Assembly (NCBI GenBank): GCA_030278955.1
Contig: JAOANR010000004.1
Location: 60,019,541-60,083,540 of the forward strand
Direction: 5' to 3'
DNA from: Hygrophila difformis
Lineage: Eukaryota; Streptophyta; Magnoliopsida; Lamiales; Acanthaceae
DNA: 64,000 nucleotides
Shown: piece after piece, positions 21,841 through 35,763 of the stretch
Layout: each line of letters begins with the position of its first letter
Numbering within the stretch: the stretch's first letter is position 1
Translations under genes and position numbers: made by a program
Notes under the pieces: model-generated
Seen by the model: the letters and a program-made list of their open reading frames with translations, nothing else
Database searches by the model: none
What the model was told of the DNA's origin: nothing

Positions 21841-24800
21841 ATGGCGGTTGCTGTGGCTGCCCCTTCTCCCCCATTTCTCGCCCGCACTTCCTTACACTCC
21901 GTAAGCCGCTCCCTATTTCCCCTTCAACTTGTTTCTACTTTTTTCTTTCTTTTTTTTTTTTTTTTTTTTGGTATTTAAACTTCTTTGCATAAGATCAGAT
22001 GTCCGTTGCTTACTTCCAAGTGAATTGGACCATGGAACATTGTTTCCTTATTGTTTTATGAGCTCGGTGCTTGCTTTACTTCTTAATATGGTTCCTTTAT
22101 CTGGAGTCACAGTGTTTTCTTTCAATTTCGTTATTAGCTTTACGTCAATTGTTTCGTGCGAATAGAGTAGAGACTATAGTTGATGAAATTATTTTTTTAT
22201 TGTTTCCAGCAGTTGATTTAGAAAAAGAATTACGGTGAATTTTAGGACGATTGAAAACACTATGTACATAGCGCATTAGTGCACTACGTTTTCTACGGCT
22301 TCTTTCATGGCATTGGATGGGCAATTATGTTGATGTCATGGACAATGGTGTTTAGATTAATGACCAACGTGGTTCTCTATTTGATAATTGTTATTATATT
22401 ATTCTGTTTAACATAACACTGACCCTACTTTGTGAATTATAGAGGAAAACAGCATTTAGAAGTTACACCCAAAAGTCAGATTTCGGAAACAAAATAAAAG
22501 CCGTATTTTGGGGCCCAAGAAAAGCAGTGGAACCCCCCAAACTGGAGCTATCCCTTGGAAATTTCAGTTTAACAGAGCCAGGGTTGGAGGTGTTTGCCGT
22601 ATGATCCTTAAAATGTTTGGTGTCGGTGATGTTATATAGTCTTCTTAATGGTTCTAAATATGGTGTCCCAATCTTTGTAGGGGAACACAAGTAATCTCAA
22701 TATATCTGGAAAGCTATCAGTTCGTGTGGTTTCATCAATATTAGAGATTCCACCACACGAGTGGGATGCTTGCAGCCTTGATGCTGCAGGTCCTGAGAAA
22801 TTTAACCCATTTCTTGCACATGGATTTCTTTCAAGCCTTGAGGAGTCAGATTGTGCAGTGAAGGTTGGCAATTCAGCTCATGATTTGTTTGTGATGCTCG
22901 CATGATCATTGGTTTATACGTTATTTTAATAGGTTTCTTGGATGTAATCGTATATGGACTAGTTGAAGTAATGCTCTAAGCTATCTCTTTAGGAAAAAAA
23001 TAACTTTCATGATCTAGAATTGAAACCTACCGAGGATAAGTTTGACAGAAAACATATAGTATGGTTCCAATATGTAGGTTTCTTTTATTTTATTTTACTT
23101 TTTTTTGTTTGTATTTTTTATTGTTGGTACCATGGTTGTTATGGCGTCGACTTGGCGTCGCCACGGCGACGACATGGCGGTGGTAGAAGACCGCCAGAGA
23201 AGGTCGACTCGCCATACAGTTCCAACAGCCCCTAAACCGAAAAACTGCCCTAACCTTAAACCCAATTTCGAAACCCTAGCCCTAGACTTACCAAAAAAAC
23301 TTATACCGCCCTTCTCCTCCGGCCGTCCGCTGTCACCTATCCGGTCACTGCCTCCCTCCCGTGACCACTACCAGCCTTCTGCATCGGTTTGCCTTTGGTG
23401 TGTTGTACGCTGGCTCCCAAATTCCATAGGGATTAGTATCTTTTTTTTATCAATAAATGTAGTGTCCTTCACTCTTCCCTAGAGTTCATTTATTGTAATT
23501 TGGTCTTTCCTCTTCTTTGTTCTTAAAGAGTGCATTATTTCTTTTCAGCTTTTATTAACAATAATAATAATAATTATGTCATATAAGCAATTAAAAATAC
23601 TTTTCTCATTATATAATATTATTATTAAAAATTATAATTATAATATAATACTATAATACTACTATTATTTTATTTTATATAAAGAAAATATATATATTAC
23701 ACGATATGCCATACTCGCCATATTGTCGCCATGGCGGCCGCCATAACGCCATGGCGGTATGGCGGTCCGCCAGCGCCGCGCCATAATAGGGCGCCGTGAC
23801 AACCTTGGTTGGTACCTAATATAAAACTCCAATACCTCAAGACACTCTTTTTGCTTGCCGCGTGAAAATTCAGATCCAGGTTTTTTTTTACCCTTCTTTC
23901 ACTAGTTTAATGACTCCTATGATCGATCATACAGGCTTCTTGCTTTCTTAATCTGTTTAGCTGTAAAATCAATCTGGTTCGCTATACCTTGCATAAGCTC
24001 TCTCTTGGTTTGTGATGAAGAATGTTTTGAAGGCTGTAATCTTAGTATGAGATCACGAGCCTTTCATATACTCTTACTACTTTTTTTAATCCAATCATGT
24101 GGAGACCTCTCATGATCAAGTGGATTGAGTGCAAGATTCATTTGTTAAAAGTTTTATTGTTTATACAAAACAATGAGCTCCTGCTCTTTCATGACTGAAT
24201 CTTTTTGTTTAGGGTATGCCAGTAAGTTGGTATGTGACATTGTTTAGAATAATTAATAAACAGGTTTCATATTTACTTGTGTGTTAGAGTTTGAAAGTGC
24301 CTTTGCTTGTTTTGTTGTTTACTCTTGTCTCTATGCTTCCTTTCAGAAAACAGGATGGGTTCCGCAGCATGTTATTGCTCAGGACGATAATAATAATGTT
24401 TTGGGTGTTGTTCCTCTCTACCTGAAAAGGTTTGCCTTTTTTGCAATCATTTTATTTAGTAAATGACTGTAGAAAAAAAAGTCTGTGTTTCTAACATTCC
24501 ATTTATTTTTGCATCAAATACCTTGTATCCGTGACTGGATACGAATCTAACTGTGCAGCCACTCTTATGGTGAATATGTGTTCGATCATTCATGGGCAGA
24601 TGCCTGTTATAGTTACGGGTCAAGATATTATCCAAAGTTACAAAGTTGTGTACCTTTCACACCAGTTACTGGTCCGAGGATTTTAGTTCGTAATACAAAA
24701 TACCGAGACCAAGTTTTCGATATTTTAGCTTCTGCACTGGTCGCTTTGACAATTGAGGTAGTTTCTGAACCCAAGTATTCTTTTTTTCTGGAGCGTTGAT

Positions 24801-27800
24801 AATTAATGGACACTGCCTTATTTTCTCTCTTTTGGTGCAAAGTGGCATTTCTATTGAATCTATTTTGGTATATGTATCACAAACTTATTTGCCACCTTAT
24901 ATGTGGTTTGCTCTTCATATGGATGAACTTTTGATGTATGAGTATCACCAATTGACTTGTTACTCCAAACTAGCATATCTCACTGTAGAATTTTGGCTGC
25001 ACACGAAGTTAGAAGAAGGCTAATTAAAAAATTATGATTCGTGAACTCTTAAGTGGGGTAGCTTTCACAGAACAGCAGAACGTTTGGTTTATTATACTCA
25101 TTTGTTGCTATCACCAACAAGATAACACACCGTATATTATGCCATAAATAGTTAACTGCTTAAATTCTTCAAAGGATTAACTATGCCCTGTTTATTATCA
25201 AACCTAATATTTGTTGGAACCAGCTACTCCCATATATATGCTTCTGGTTTGAGTTTTTCTTTTCCTATTGCAGAGAATGATCACTTTTCTTTTTACCTTT
25301 TTTTTTTAGTGACCAATATGTCTCCTTCCAGTTTCAGGTCTCATCATTGCATATCACGTTTCCCTCTGAGGACGAGTGGGAGAAGTTGAAGGACAAGGGT
25401 TTCCTGCAGAGAGTTGGAATGCAGTATCACTGGATAAATCACAATTATAAAAAGTAAGGGCAGTTTATTAATTCTTTTCTTTGTAGTTTTTGCTGCTATA
25501 GCAGAATCCAACAAATTCAGAACTAGAGTTTCAAAGAAGAGATCATAGCAATTAACAAAAGTAGAAGATGCTAACCATGCTGGGTCCAACTTAGATATAC
25601 ACATGCACACTCAACCTTTGTTCCAATTTAGCTACTCTATGGATGATGGGTAGGGTATTTAAAGGAAAAAGAGAAAATGAGTTATTCTATTAGTATTAGT
25701 GGAATGAGAATTAAAAGATAGTGATAAAGTTGCCATAATAGGCACAGGAAAACTATTTTGACATATACAAAAAATCAAACATGGAACAACTAAATTGGCA
25801 TGGACGGAGTATATTTTAAGCTATTCTTTTGACGTCTTAGAGTCCTCTTTTCAAGTCCCAATAAGTCTCTCAATTCCTTAACTAACGCATTGGAGGCTTT
25901 GACTATATGGGTCACTGAGTATAATTCTGGCTCATGGATAAATGGTAACAGAAGTTAAGTAGGTAGTGTTCATGTATAGTAAACTTTATAACAGGGGGAA
26001 TTACAAACCAACCACATTTAGCACCTTATCCATGAAACAAAAGGGCAGTCTGTTTTTCTTTATAAATTACTTCTTATCACTTATCAGTTAACTGGATTTT
26101 AATATCTTTTCCATACCTTTTGGCATGTGCAGTAAAAAGGATTGGGCCATTTTAATTAGTCTAAGTGGTATTTTGATCTCACCTAGTTGGGGTTTACAAT
26201 TAATCACTCACATTAGTGTACTTGTATGAGCTGTTGATTAGTTAAATGTTTGAATTCTATGAACTAAACATATGATTAGATTGGAAGTAGACATGGCCTT
26301 TGAGAGTGAGTACTGTGGCCAAGTAATATATTATATCCTGTTCATAGAGGTAGAGTTTTATTTTATTTTATTATTTTTTATGCAAAATAATTTGTACTAA
26401 GTTCAGAAAATTATTTACCGTTTGATATGATGCAACAGTTTTGATGACTTCTTGATGGACATGAAGCAAAGTAAAAGGAAAAATATCCGTCAAGAGCGGA
26501 AAAAGGTAAATCTGGATACAACCCACTGTTATCTTGTCTGTTAATGAGTTCAAAGAGGTCACAAGAATTAAAAAGAGAATGCTTGTATGAAAACCCGCAT
26601 GAAGGTAAAAGAACCTTTCCTTAAACCCTAAATGCATTTAGGGTATGTTTGGATAGGCTTTATAAAAGAAGTTTATGGTTTTTTTGTTATAGAAAGTGTT
26701 TTTGGAACTGAATGAGTGTGTGTTTTGGCTTTTGGTAGTTGCTCTAACGAGCTGAAAAAGTGCTTTTCTTGAACTATAATTTTTTCTTATATAAGTTTGC
26801 GATAACATTAGGTCAATGTTGATCAATAAAACAATAACTAACAATAGAAGTTAAAAACACTTCTGCACATCCTCCATCAAAATTAACTGTAGTCATTTTA
26901 TTAGAACTTTAATCCAAACACCAAAATAGTTTGCTTCTGCTTTTACTTCTGAATTCTATTTTTGGAAGCTGTCTATCCAAACTGGCTCTTAATAGGAAAC
27001 AACTTTACATTTTTCTGAAGCACATGAGTGAGATTATGGCAAAGTAATAGTAAGTATTAGGAAACAATCTTGATCTTTTCTTTCTTTTTGATTTGTTTAA
27101 ATCTAAAACAATTTTATGTGAGACTCATTTTATTTCTTTATATGATGACATGTTTCGCCTCCACATTTTGCTCTTAGTGCCATTAAACTCTTCTTTCAGA
27201 TTTCTGCTCAGAACTTGACCATGAAACGTTTAAGAGGGTACGAAATCAAGGTCTGCGTAAATTTGATGTCATTTGTCCTTAATTTCTTGCGGTTACCATG
27301 AAATAGACGCTTGCGAAACTTTTCTTATTCCTAAATTTCCATTCATATACTTGTTCTGCTCTCAGGCTGAACATTGGGATGCATTCTATAGGTTCTACAG
27401 AAATACAACTGACAACAAGTTAGGCTTGTTCACTCAATCTCTAGTTCTTTCGTTGAATTTATTTACCAGTACTGTACTTTAAAGGCCTTACAAATCTTGG
27501 TGAATTATGCCTGTAATCTCCTCAGGTGGGGCAGTGCTTATCTAACGAGAGATTTCTTTCACAATATGGCTTCGAAGATGGGTGATCACGTGTTACTTGT
27601 TACTGCAGAAGATGAGGGCGAAATAGTAGCAGGGGCACTCAATCTTATTGGTGGGGATACATTGTATGGACGTTTATGGGGATGCCTCCCTCGAGCCTAC
27701 TACCCTAGCTTACATTTTGAAGCCTGCTATTATCAGGTTTCTAAATTCTAATATCTTAGATTTCCTACATTTACATTGTAAAACTTTGAATTACGTAACA

Positions 27801-28507
27801 TGTTTGTTTCATTTTCCTTTTTTATTTCTTTATTGATCTTTTGCATTAAACTGCCCTTCTTAAATGTTGAAACTGAGGTTCTTGATCAACAACTAGTTTC
27901 CTGTCTGACATTGCAGGCTATAGAAGCAGCAATTGAACTTAATCTTGGCAAGGTGGAGGCTGGCGCACAAGGTGAGCATAAAATCCAGAGAGGATATCTT
28001 CCAGTAAAAACCTATAGCTGCCACTATATTTTGGACCAAGAGTTCAGGGAAGTCATCTCAAAGTTTTTGGTGCGAGAAAAAGCTCAGGTAAATATAGCAA
28101 ATACCTGCCCTATTTCATGATGCTGCTTATAAGACTACTATTTCATCAAACTGGCAAATAAAATAATCTTATTTCTGAACTTCTCATTACATAAGTTTCA
28201 CATCCAATCCCATCTACTGTCTCATATGATTATAAAATTGCCCATGTATTAGCAGTTTCCATATTTATTCATTATGATGTCACGTCTCTTTACGGGCTGG
28301 GCTGCGGGTGTACACCGGATATATTTATGGTTGCAAGATGATTTTTATTATGTACTGTACTTTCGTATTTTCCCCTATGCATCCTTTTGGATCGTGGGAA
28401 GTTAAACCAATGCTAATAACTCTAAATGGTTTCATTCTTTTTCACAGCTTGAGCATGTGATGACGTTATTGCAAGAATCTGGTCCATTTAAGGACAACAT
28501 TACTTGA
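21841..28507 (+). CDS. FemAB-like/GNAT acyltransferase family protein, chloroplast-targeted
   Basis: Twelve exons: 21841-21900, 22443-22598, 22681-22863, 24347-24429, 24559-24757, 25338-25453, 26439-26505, 27200-27250, 27366-27418, 27526-27736, 27917-28087, 28448-28507. All junctions are phase-consistent and give 469 residues. The first 50 residues (MAVAVAAPSPPFLARTSLHS) look like a transit peptide. The rest matches the FemAB_like family (PF04339, predicted N-acyltransferase): WDACSLDAAGPEKFNPFLAH, GWVPQHVIAQD, YSYGSRYYPKLQ, HITFPSEDEWEKL, RKNIRQERKK, GGDTLYGRLWGC, HFEACYYQAIEAAIELNL. Bacterial relatives occur in cell-wall or lipid contexts, but the plant substrate is not known to me. The end of exon 2 (22598) is a choice; an in-frame donor also exists at 22590. 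Introns 3 and 7 contain MITEs. Confidence 0.9.
23131..23807. mobile_element. hAT-type MITE in intron 3 of the FemAB-like gene
   Basis: Flanked by an 8-bp duplication GTTGGTAC (23123-23130, 23808-23815). Inverted ends CATGGTTGTTATGGCG and CAAGGTTGTCACGGCG. Both termini are dense in ATGGCG/CGCCAT motifs, while the interior is AT-rich. Its small ORFs are not conserved-looking. Confidence 0.82.
26641..26988. mobile_element. Tourist-like MITE in intron 7 of the FemAB-like gene
   Basis: Flanked by TTA on both sides (26638-26640, 26989-26991). Left end GGGTATGTTTGGATAGGC; right end, inverted, GAGCCAGTTTGGATAGAC. 348 bp, non-coding. Confidence 0.75.
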
Positions 28508-28591
28508 GAAAGTTCTATAGGAGGTATTGAGGTAAGATTGGCTTCATCTGTAAGGAGAGTATTAGTTATATTGTTACTGTACAGTTGAAAG

Positions 28592-28625
<34 letters not shown>

Positions 28626-29064
28626 AGAGAAAAAAAGCTGGGCTGGAAATGAAAATGAAAATGAAGATGGTTGGGGGAATAATGATCTGAGACACCGTTC
28701 CCTAATACAAATTTGTATGTACATTTTGTGTTCTGATATAGTATAAACTGAGAATATTAATGCCAAGAATATTTTCTTGGGTTGATTAGTATATCGTTAG
28801 TTTTTTTCTTTTCTTTTCTTTTCTTTTCTTTTTTCTTTTTTTAAAAAAAGAAGAGATCTATTAGCTTTTCTAAAACATATCCACCAAATGTTTTATGCTT
28901 TGTTTGAAGGGAATGTATACCAAGAATTATCAAAATTTTCTTATTGAAAAATATTAATTTTAACAAAATATTGGATTAGCTAGTGTTTAAATCAGTGTAT
29001 TAGCTCGGCTTCATATGGTATTCAGGTACTCTCAAAGTTTTACGGTAAGAACTCATGTGATGTA
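28508..29064. other. 3' flank of the FemAB-like gene
   Basis: Probable 3' UTR, a long A-run (about 28590-28622) and a (TTTTC)n stretch (about 28803-28837) that joins an A-run. No gene. Confidence 0.45.
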
Positions 29065-29345
29065 CTCCCTCCGTCCCGCGAAGATTGAAGCCTTTCTTTT
29101 GGGCACGGTAATTTAGGTAGTGGAGTTTAGTAGTTAAAGTGGTGTGGGTATTTGTGTTTAAGATTATAATGAATTTTGATACTGTTTATTGTTTAACTTT
29201 GACTTAATATTATCGTAGTGATGTAATTTGAGAAAAATATTCAAGTGTGGTCTTGTTAGAATCGTCTAATCGTGTAGTTTTAGAATATATATTTTATACA
29301 ATTTTTATTTGTATCAATTTTGTAATATTAAGAGTTAAAGAAATA
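29065..29345. mobile_element. Stowaway-type MITE, right end lost
   Basis: Starts CTCCCTCCGTCCCGCGAAG after TA and carries the inverted internal core, but the right terminal repeat is not found. Most similar by eye to the copy at 44016-44618. Confidence 0.65.
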
Positions 29346-29927
29346 CTATATTTTATCTTACATATATGCATACAATATCACCACGCTAAACACGTACACA
29401 ACAATACGATAGTTGGGTAGGTTTTGACCCCATCACTGGCGCATTTAAACTTGTGAATTGTACTGAAATTCAAGACGCGTCTCAAACATACATATATCGC
29501 TTTCCCAAAAAAAAACATACATATATCAAGCCTTAAAATTAAAAAATAATAATAATAAAAAAAAAAAAAAAAAAAAACCCACCAAACAATGGACCGGATG
29601 ACCAGTAAGTTCACGATGTAACTGGTGCGACAGGCCGGTAGAGTCCGGTTTGTAAAACCTTGCTTGCAAGGATATACGTAAACACATATACATTCTATAC
29701 CCAACTCAAATATGTACGTGTAAATAACATCCCTGCCAATCAACCAATTTTCTTACACAAAAATGTTTCATAACATCTAGCAGACCATGCATTATTTCAT
29801 CTGTTCCTCTCCTTACAACCTCTGCAAGTATAGTAGTAATATATACCCATGCAATGTAAAAAAAAATATGTAAGAAAAATAGATGGGGCATTATTTTCAA
29901 TCACTCACTCACTCACCATATGGTTTA
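29346..29927. other. Spacer at the 3' end of CLC-c
   Basis: Holds a micro-insertion (29486-29527), an A-run near 29555-29577 and the 3' UTR of the minus-strand CLC-c gene. No gene. Confidence 0.4.
29486..29527 (+). repeat. Micro-insertion with 13-bp target duplication
   Basis: Direct repeats ACATACATATATC (29486-29498, 29515-29527) flank a 16-bp insert, GCTTTCCCAAAAAAAA. The insert matches the 3' tip of the LINE fragment at 48200-48940, which ends GGCTTTCCC plus As. Confidence 0.75.
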
Positions 29928-32900
29928 TTACTTGTGGTGCCCGTGATGAGCAAATTCCGGGTAGAGTCCCAAAATATGCTCCGGCATGAAGTCGTGCCTC
30001 GTCAGAATCCCAACAATTGGCGGCCGCTGAAAAAAAAAAATATAGAACATCAAGAGAGACATTCAACATATACACGTTGTTTAGACTATTCAAGACTCGA
30101 GATTCTTTTCTTACCCCGGGTTTCTTTGGGACGACGCATAAATGTCTGAGGCCAAGTTCGCGGAAGAGGAGAGCAGCCTTGGCCAGAGACATGGACTCAA
30201 TTACAGTGTAGGGAGAGGTGTTGGTGATCGGGTGGAGATCAACGTACATGTCCATTTCTTCCTCGGTGAGGTCCAGATCCTCCACTTTAAGCCCCTTTCC
30301 GGATCCGGGCTTGGCGAAATCAAATGCGTGGAAGACTCTCAGGAGTTCTGATCCTGAAGTCACCCGGTTCTTGGTGAACTTCTTCCTATTCAACAGAACA
30401 AGGAGGTGGGATCGCATAACCAGGCCACAAAGCTCCGGTGCATCTGTGATCGGGGGTTCATCGATCACCGGAAACCCATGGTGCCTGGTCATCTGTAAAG
30501 CATGGTATATGTTACCCACTTTCTCGACTCCTGAGAACGTTATCAAAGGCCCGGAACAGACATCCTCAGCAGCCAGTTGCCTCATGTATGGCTCTGCGTG
30601 GGCTTCCATGTACGGCAAGCCCTTCATCTTCACGATTTGGTCGTACACACCTTTGTTGAAAATGTCAGCCACAGTTTTGGATATAAGAAGCACGAGCATC
30701 ACTAACGGGAGCATCAGAAGGTTATTGGTGAGTTCCAGGAGTATAACACAGAGTGACACTGTCATTCTCATTGTGCCCCCGAGAAATGAGGCGGCTCCAA
30801 GAAGGGAGAAGAGGCCAACGTCAAGGGTAGCAACAGAACCCAAGAATCTCCCAACGAGGCGTCCGTATGAGGCGCCAGCAAGTATGACAGGAATGAAGAG
30901 CCCAGATGGGATGGCAATTCCATAAGTAACAATACCAAGGAAGTAGATTGCGGTGAAGAAGATGGCTAGAGTGGAGATATGAAATTCCTTTCTATTTCGA
31001 GAGCTGAACAGGTTACGGATGGCATCGTCGTTGGTGTTGAGGAAGAGGGAAGCAAGATCATTGTAGTGTCCGTCCGGACACTGAAAAGCTTTGTAGTTCC
31101 CAGCACGACCAATTGTGGGGCACGCCTCGTCCAGTCCCTCAGGACACGGCGAGCAAGGTGCAAACCAAGGAATTCCGTATGCACAGCAAGAGGTCAGAAG
31201 CGAAATGATGATGACGAGCACAACTTTGAAAACAGGACCTTTCCTACAGGCAAACAGAAGAGATTGTAAGATGAAATGCATACTTGACAATAAATATGCT
31301 CGAGGACAAGAAGCTGCACTTTGGAGATATTTATAGTTTAAAGATACATTTTTGGAACTGCTAGTAAATAGAAGGGGATAGAAAGAAATACTCGTTGATG
31401 ATGCTATATATCCTCAGAACCTTGTCGACGAGATAATTGTAAAAGGACCCAAGGATGCCTCCAAGAATACCAATAAATATAACTGCAAGCATATCTACGG
31501 TGTTGTAATTAGGGGATGCTGAATTTACATCAAACATGATCAGACCTCCTTGCCCAAACAGCCCACAAGCACCACTGCGGCAAAATTGTATCAGAGATCG
31601 TAGTATGACAGCAACCACTGCAGTTGTGAAGAAGGTCCTCCAAAGAAGTGCACTTCGCCACCTGGAACAGAACATAAATTCTCATCCGGTGAGTTCAAAG
31701 ATGACACTCTTAAAACACAATAACATTGCAACCTAATGCTTCAGAAACAATAAGAACAATATACATGATTGCTCAAAAAAAAAAACACCCCAAGTAAAAA
31801 AAAAAAAATGAAGGATTGCGACAAGTATTGCGACAAATAAAAAAAACATCCAGTGACTCTTCAAATATGTTCCACTCAGCTCAGTAAAAAAAACACCCCA
31901 AGTATTGCGACATTAATTGCTCAAAAAAGACTATACATGAGAAGCAAATGAAGGATTGTGTTAGTATGGCAACAGAAACTTCAGTACCGAAAAATGAAAG
32001 CAACGATCATTTTCCATGAAAAGCAACATAAATTCAATAAAAATAGAACAATATACTGTGCAGAGAAGAAAGGCAGCCACTCCGTGAAAACAATGATAGT
32101 GATAGATTGCAAATGGATTTTTTGAATCTAGAATGGCTTTCAGATCTCTAAAGTTCTATATTATTCAAATCTAAAAGTGTCCATCTTAAGTTCAACCTTT
32201 TCACAAAATGCAGAATAAAGAGTGACAGCAAACGGGAAAATTAAAGATAAATATACCATGAGGCAGCTTCTTCAAGCGCAAATAGCACACCACCAACTGG
32301 AGCACGGAAAGCAGCAGCCACACCAGCAGCAGCCCCACAAGTAATCAGATCCCTTCGGTCCCGGTCATTTTTAAAGTATCTGAGCCATTTCCATGTCAAA
32401 TGATACTTCCTGGAGCCTCCCTGTCCGAGTAAATTTGCTATACAGGCACCAGTGTGCACCATTGGCCCTTCTTTGCCCACAACAAACCCAGCAGAAACGC
32501 CAAAAACAGAACCAAAAATCTACAGAAGTCTGGGTGCGTTAGCATATTACAGAGGATGAAACAAATGGATGTAAATGCCATATTGGGAGGGTAGGGGGTG
32601 TGTGTAATAGATAATTAGCAGGAAACAACAGAATTATAAGACAGTAAACCTCATTTGCTGAAGAGCTAAATCATCCCAACAAATTAGATGAAAAAAGGAT
32701 GGAGAAAGGGGAAAAAATGACCAAATAACAGAATTCTCAATTGAAAACTAATCTATGGAAAGCAAAAGAAGAGATCTGGGCTAATAGCCTTTGCATGGTT
32801 TTTTTATAATTTCATTTGAGTGCATACTTGCAACAAAGAATGCTTGTTCATGTTAAGATGATACCATCACAAAGGCCAACTCACCTTGACAAATAGGGTA

Positions 32901-35363
32901 CTTGGAGCCAAAATGGAATGAGCATCTATGCCATTAAGATAGGCTTTCACCTCAGGTATGCCAGAACCAGCTGCTGCAGGGGCAATAAATGCACAAAGAA
33001 CTGCAGCACAGGTTGCCAGCAACACATTAAGACCAACGAATACTGCAAATGCCATAAAGTACCTGCAAAATTGTTCCATGTTTATTTCTGAAAAAGAATT
33101 GAGGAATCAATGAAAGTGTTCTCCAGGACGTATATAGCAATGCGAGGAGATCCTTCAGCCAAATGTACAACACGACAGGAAACTTTTAAGCAGGCTATAA
33201 AATTCAAACTTCTAAAAAACACGATGAATGCATTTTCAAATATTATACCAAGTGGCTTCTCATACACACTTGAAAAATTAGATTTGCTTAATTTGAATAT
33301 TAGGCATCAAAGTTGTGTGCCACCAATCATATAACATGCTGGCAGAACTAAGAATTATCAATGATAACCTCATAAAAGATAAGCTAATAGCATGCTCACT
33401 TTCTCCCGGCTAATGCATATTGTTATCAAAAGGTTGTATTCAAACGAGAACAGAAAACATTGCTCAGGAAAGAAACACCTTTTATTGACAGAATCTAACA
33501 AGCAACGACATGAAATTAGCTCTTTTGGGAAAACATCTTTTATGGTAATATATTAAGTCAATAAAATCATTACCAAATTAGTCCAGATTAGTCAAAGTAA
33601 GGCTTACTTCTCCTCAAGCATCAAGTTGCTAGTGAGTAAAAGCTTGAAACCAGAAATGTTTTCAACCGCAAGGTTATTGAAGAAGCCAACAATCCCAGTG
33701 AAAGATCCAATGAGAAGAGCAAGTGTCCATTTGAGAACAATATACTGGAAAATTTCAATCTTTTTCCTAGATCTCCAGTCCTGCTTAATGAGCTCATTTT
33801 CAAGAATTCTGCAAAGCAAAAGCATAGCAAGGTGGTTCCAATTTATTTAGAAAACATGTCATTATGAACAACATAAATAAGTTAAACAGTAATTAATCAA
33901 GCTGTCAAGCACAGAATAAACACACAAAAAAGTTGATTTTCTGAAAACTGCGCATATACCTATCTAATCATGAACCACACATAGCTAAACAGAATCTTGA
34001 CACACAATACTAAATGCATCAATTAAAAAGGATAACTTAAGAAATCTATAGATGCCAAGTACAAAAACCAGGATTATCATTGTGGATATTTGATTTACTA
34101 TTATTGAAAGCTGTGAATTCATTCATCACAGGGTTTATATTAATAATGTGCCACACCAGTACATACAGGTGAATACCATAAGGAAAGTTGAAATTTGACA
34201 ATAACAACTAAATTTTCATCTTTTGGGCATTTCATTCGTAGGCAGCCAGACTAAGAGAGTATTTGGCAAAGAGCTTTTCAAACAGCTAATTACGGAATTT
34301 GTCAAACAACAAAGTTTTTTGGGTTCAAAAAAGTTCGAAAACTCTAATCTTGAAAAGCTGAATAACCCAACGTTATGAAACCACTTTTTACATTTCTATA
34401 TTTTTTTAATAAATTTTTTATATATTTATATTATAATAAACTATTTTACCAAACATTTTATTCTAATCCAGCTAATTAAATTAATTATGCTAAGTCACCC
34501 ATGATTGACCCTTTTTATTGTTTTATGCCTTCACTTTCTCTATTTAAATTGACAGAATCTCGCCCATAAGTTACTCAGATCACCTTTCTTATCCCTCTAA
34601 AATTGATTTATCAATCATGTCTGCAGAATCCCTACCAATCCAGTAAAAGTTAGAGATCACACACACAAATTGGCTCAAATCACATGAAATTAAGGACATG
34701 TTCCAACATCAGCAGTTCATAAATACTTGTTTATCATATAAATGTAAATGTAGCGAGAATTGGTTTTTAAAAAATTAGCAAAGCTAAAAGCTATTTTGAA
34801 GGCGGCAGGCTTTTGAAGCCATATAAGAAAACAAAAGACAATGTTTACTAGATACCTTGATTAGCACCTTCAAAAAGCTATTTGCCAAACATCCTCTAAA
34901 TAAATAGATGTAAAGGAAATCAATCCAGAAAATCACACACGAAAAAAGCAAAAATAGCCCCACGCTCCACATGCTGTTTCTCCAACAAAAAAATTGAAGA
35001 AATCAGAACACAAACAAATGCTTGATTCAACGGCGGAAAACACAAATAAGCACTTCAGAATCTGCGGTAATTCACTAACATAACGGAGTTTATGCAGAGG
35101 GATGCGTAAGAAGAAGAAACAAAATGCAAATCGTACTCGTAGTCGAGGCTTTCGATTGGATAAACTTTGGAGCCAACAATGGCTATCTGCGAAGTGGTAT
35201 TCGCTCTCCCCTTTAGACGCAAAAACGGCTCCCTGCTTCCAGTCTCCCTCTCCCAAAACGACGAGGCATTACTCTCCCGCCTCTCGTACAACCGTTCGCC
35301 GCCATCGTTTTCAATATCCCCTACTCCCTGAATATCATCATTCTCATCGCGATGATCCATCAT
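29928..35363 (-). CDS. CLC-c: CLC-c type vacuolar chloride channel/antiporter
   Basis: Complete gene of 7 exons in coding order: 35137-35363, 33608-33808, 32885-33062, 32257-32519, 31392-31661, 30115-31243, 29928-30026. All phases fit, giving 788 residues; Arabidopsis CLC-c is about 780. Family motifs: SQIAIVG, KQDWRSRKKIEIFQY, the anion filter GSGIPEVKAYLNG, GKEGPMVHTGACIANLLGQG with the gating Glu, VGGVLFALEEAASWW with the proton-path Glu, and GIAIPSGLFIPVILAGASYG. Two CBS domains close the protein (SGPLITFSGVEKVG and RPPIVGILTRHDFMPEH). Ser rather than Pro in GSGIPE is the form linked to chloride preference, whereas CLC-a has Pro and prefers nitrate. CLC-c acts at the tonoplast in salt tolerance and stomatal movement. 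I start at MMDHRDEND, the first ATG of the frame. Intron 1 carries a Tourist-like MITE. Confidence 0.96.
34255..34896. mobile_element. Tourist-like MITE in CLC-c intron 1
   Basis: Flanked by TAA (34252-34254, 34897-34899). Inverted ends GAGAGTATTTGGCAAAGAGC and GAGGATGTTTGGCAAATAGC. 642 bp, AT-rich, non-coding. Confidence 0.72.
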
Positions 35364-35751
35364 CTTGGTCAAACTCCAAATCAAACAATATTATCAATAA
35401 AAAAATCGGTAAACAAGTGAAATTACAAACAATCGATAAGAAATCCGACGAAATCCTCCCAGAATTCGCTATACAGAGGCCGGATCGGACTTCCTTCGCT
35501 CAATTATTAAAGTTTCTGTGGAATACACGCAGCATAACGGTTGAATTTACCAACCATCGATGTATGTGAGCGGAATAAATGATGAACAAGTGAATTTGAG
35601 GGGGGAAGATCCTTCAATGGCGTCCGTGAAATATATATACATCTATATATATATACATGTATGTATTATGTATACATACACACATTAATTGATAGCAATA
35701 CAGACTTGAATTTGTGTAATAGTAATTGGGGAAACGGCAGTCCGGGACTAA

Positions 35752-35759
35752 CACGTGGC
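35752..35759. promoter_or_regulatory. G-box/ABRE-like site upstream of CLC-c
   Basis: CACGTGGC about 390 bp upstream of the CLC-c start codon; a second ACGTGGC lies at 36019-36025. Such sites bind bZIP factors of the abscisic-acid response. A link to CLC-c is inference from position only. Confidence 0.35.
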
Positions 35760-35763
35760 TTCT

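Noticed and set aside
31760..31930. A-rich repeats with CACCCCAAGTA in CLC-c intron
   Set aside because: A local partial duplication is visible, but boundaries are unclear and no duplication of an insertion type could be established.
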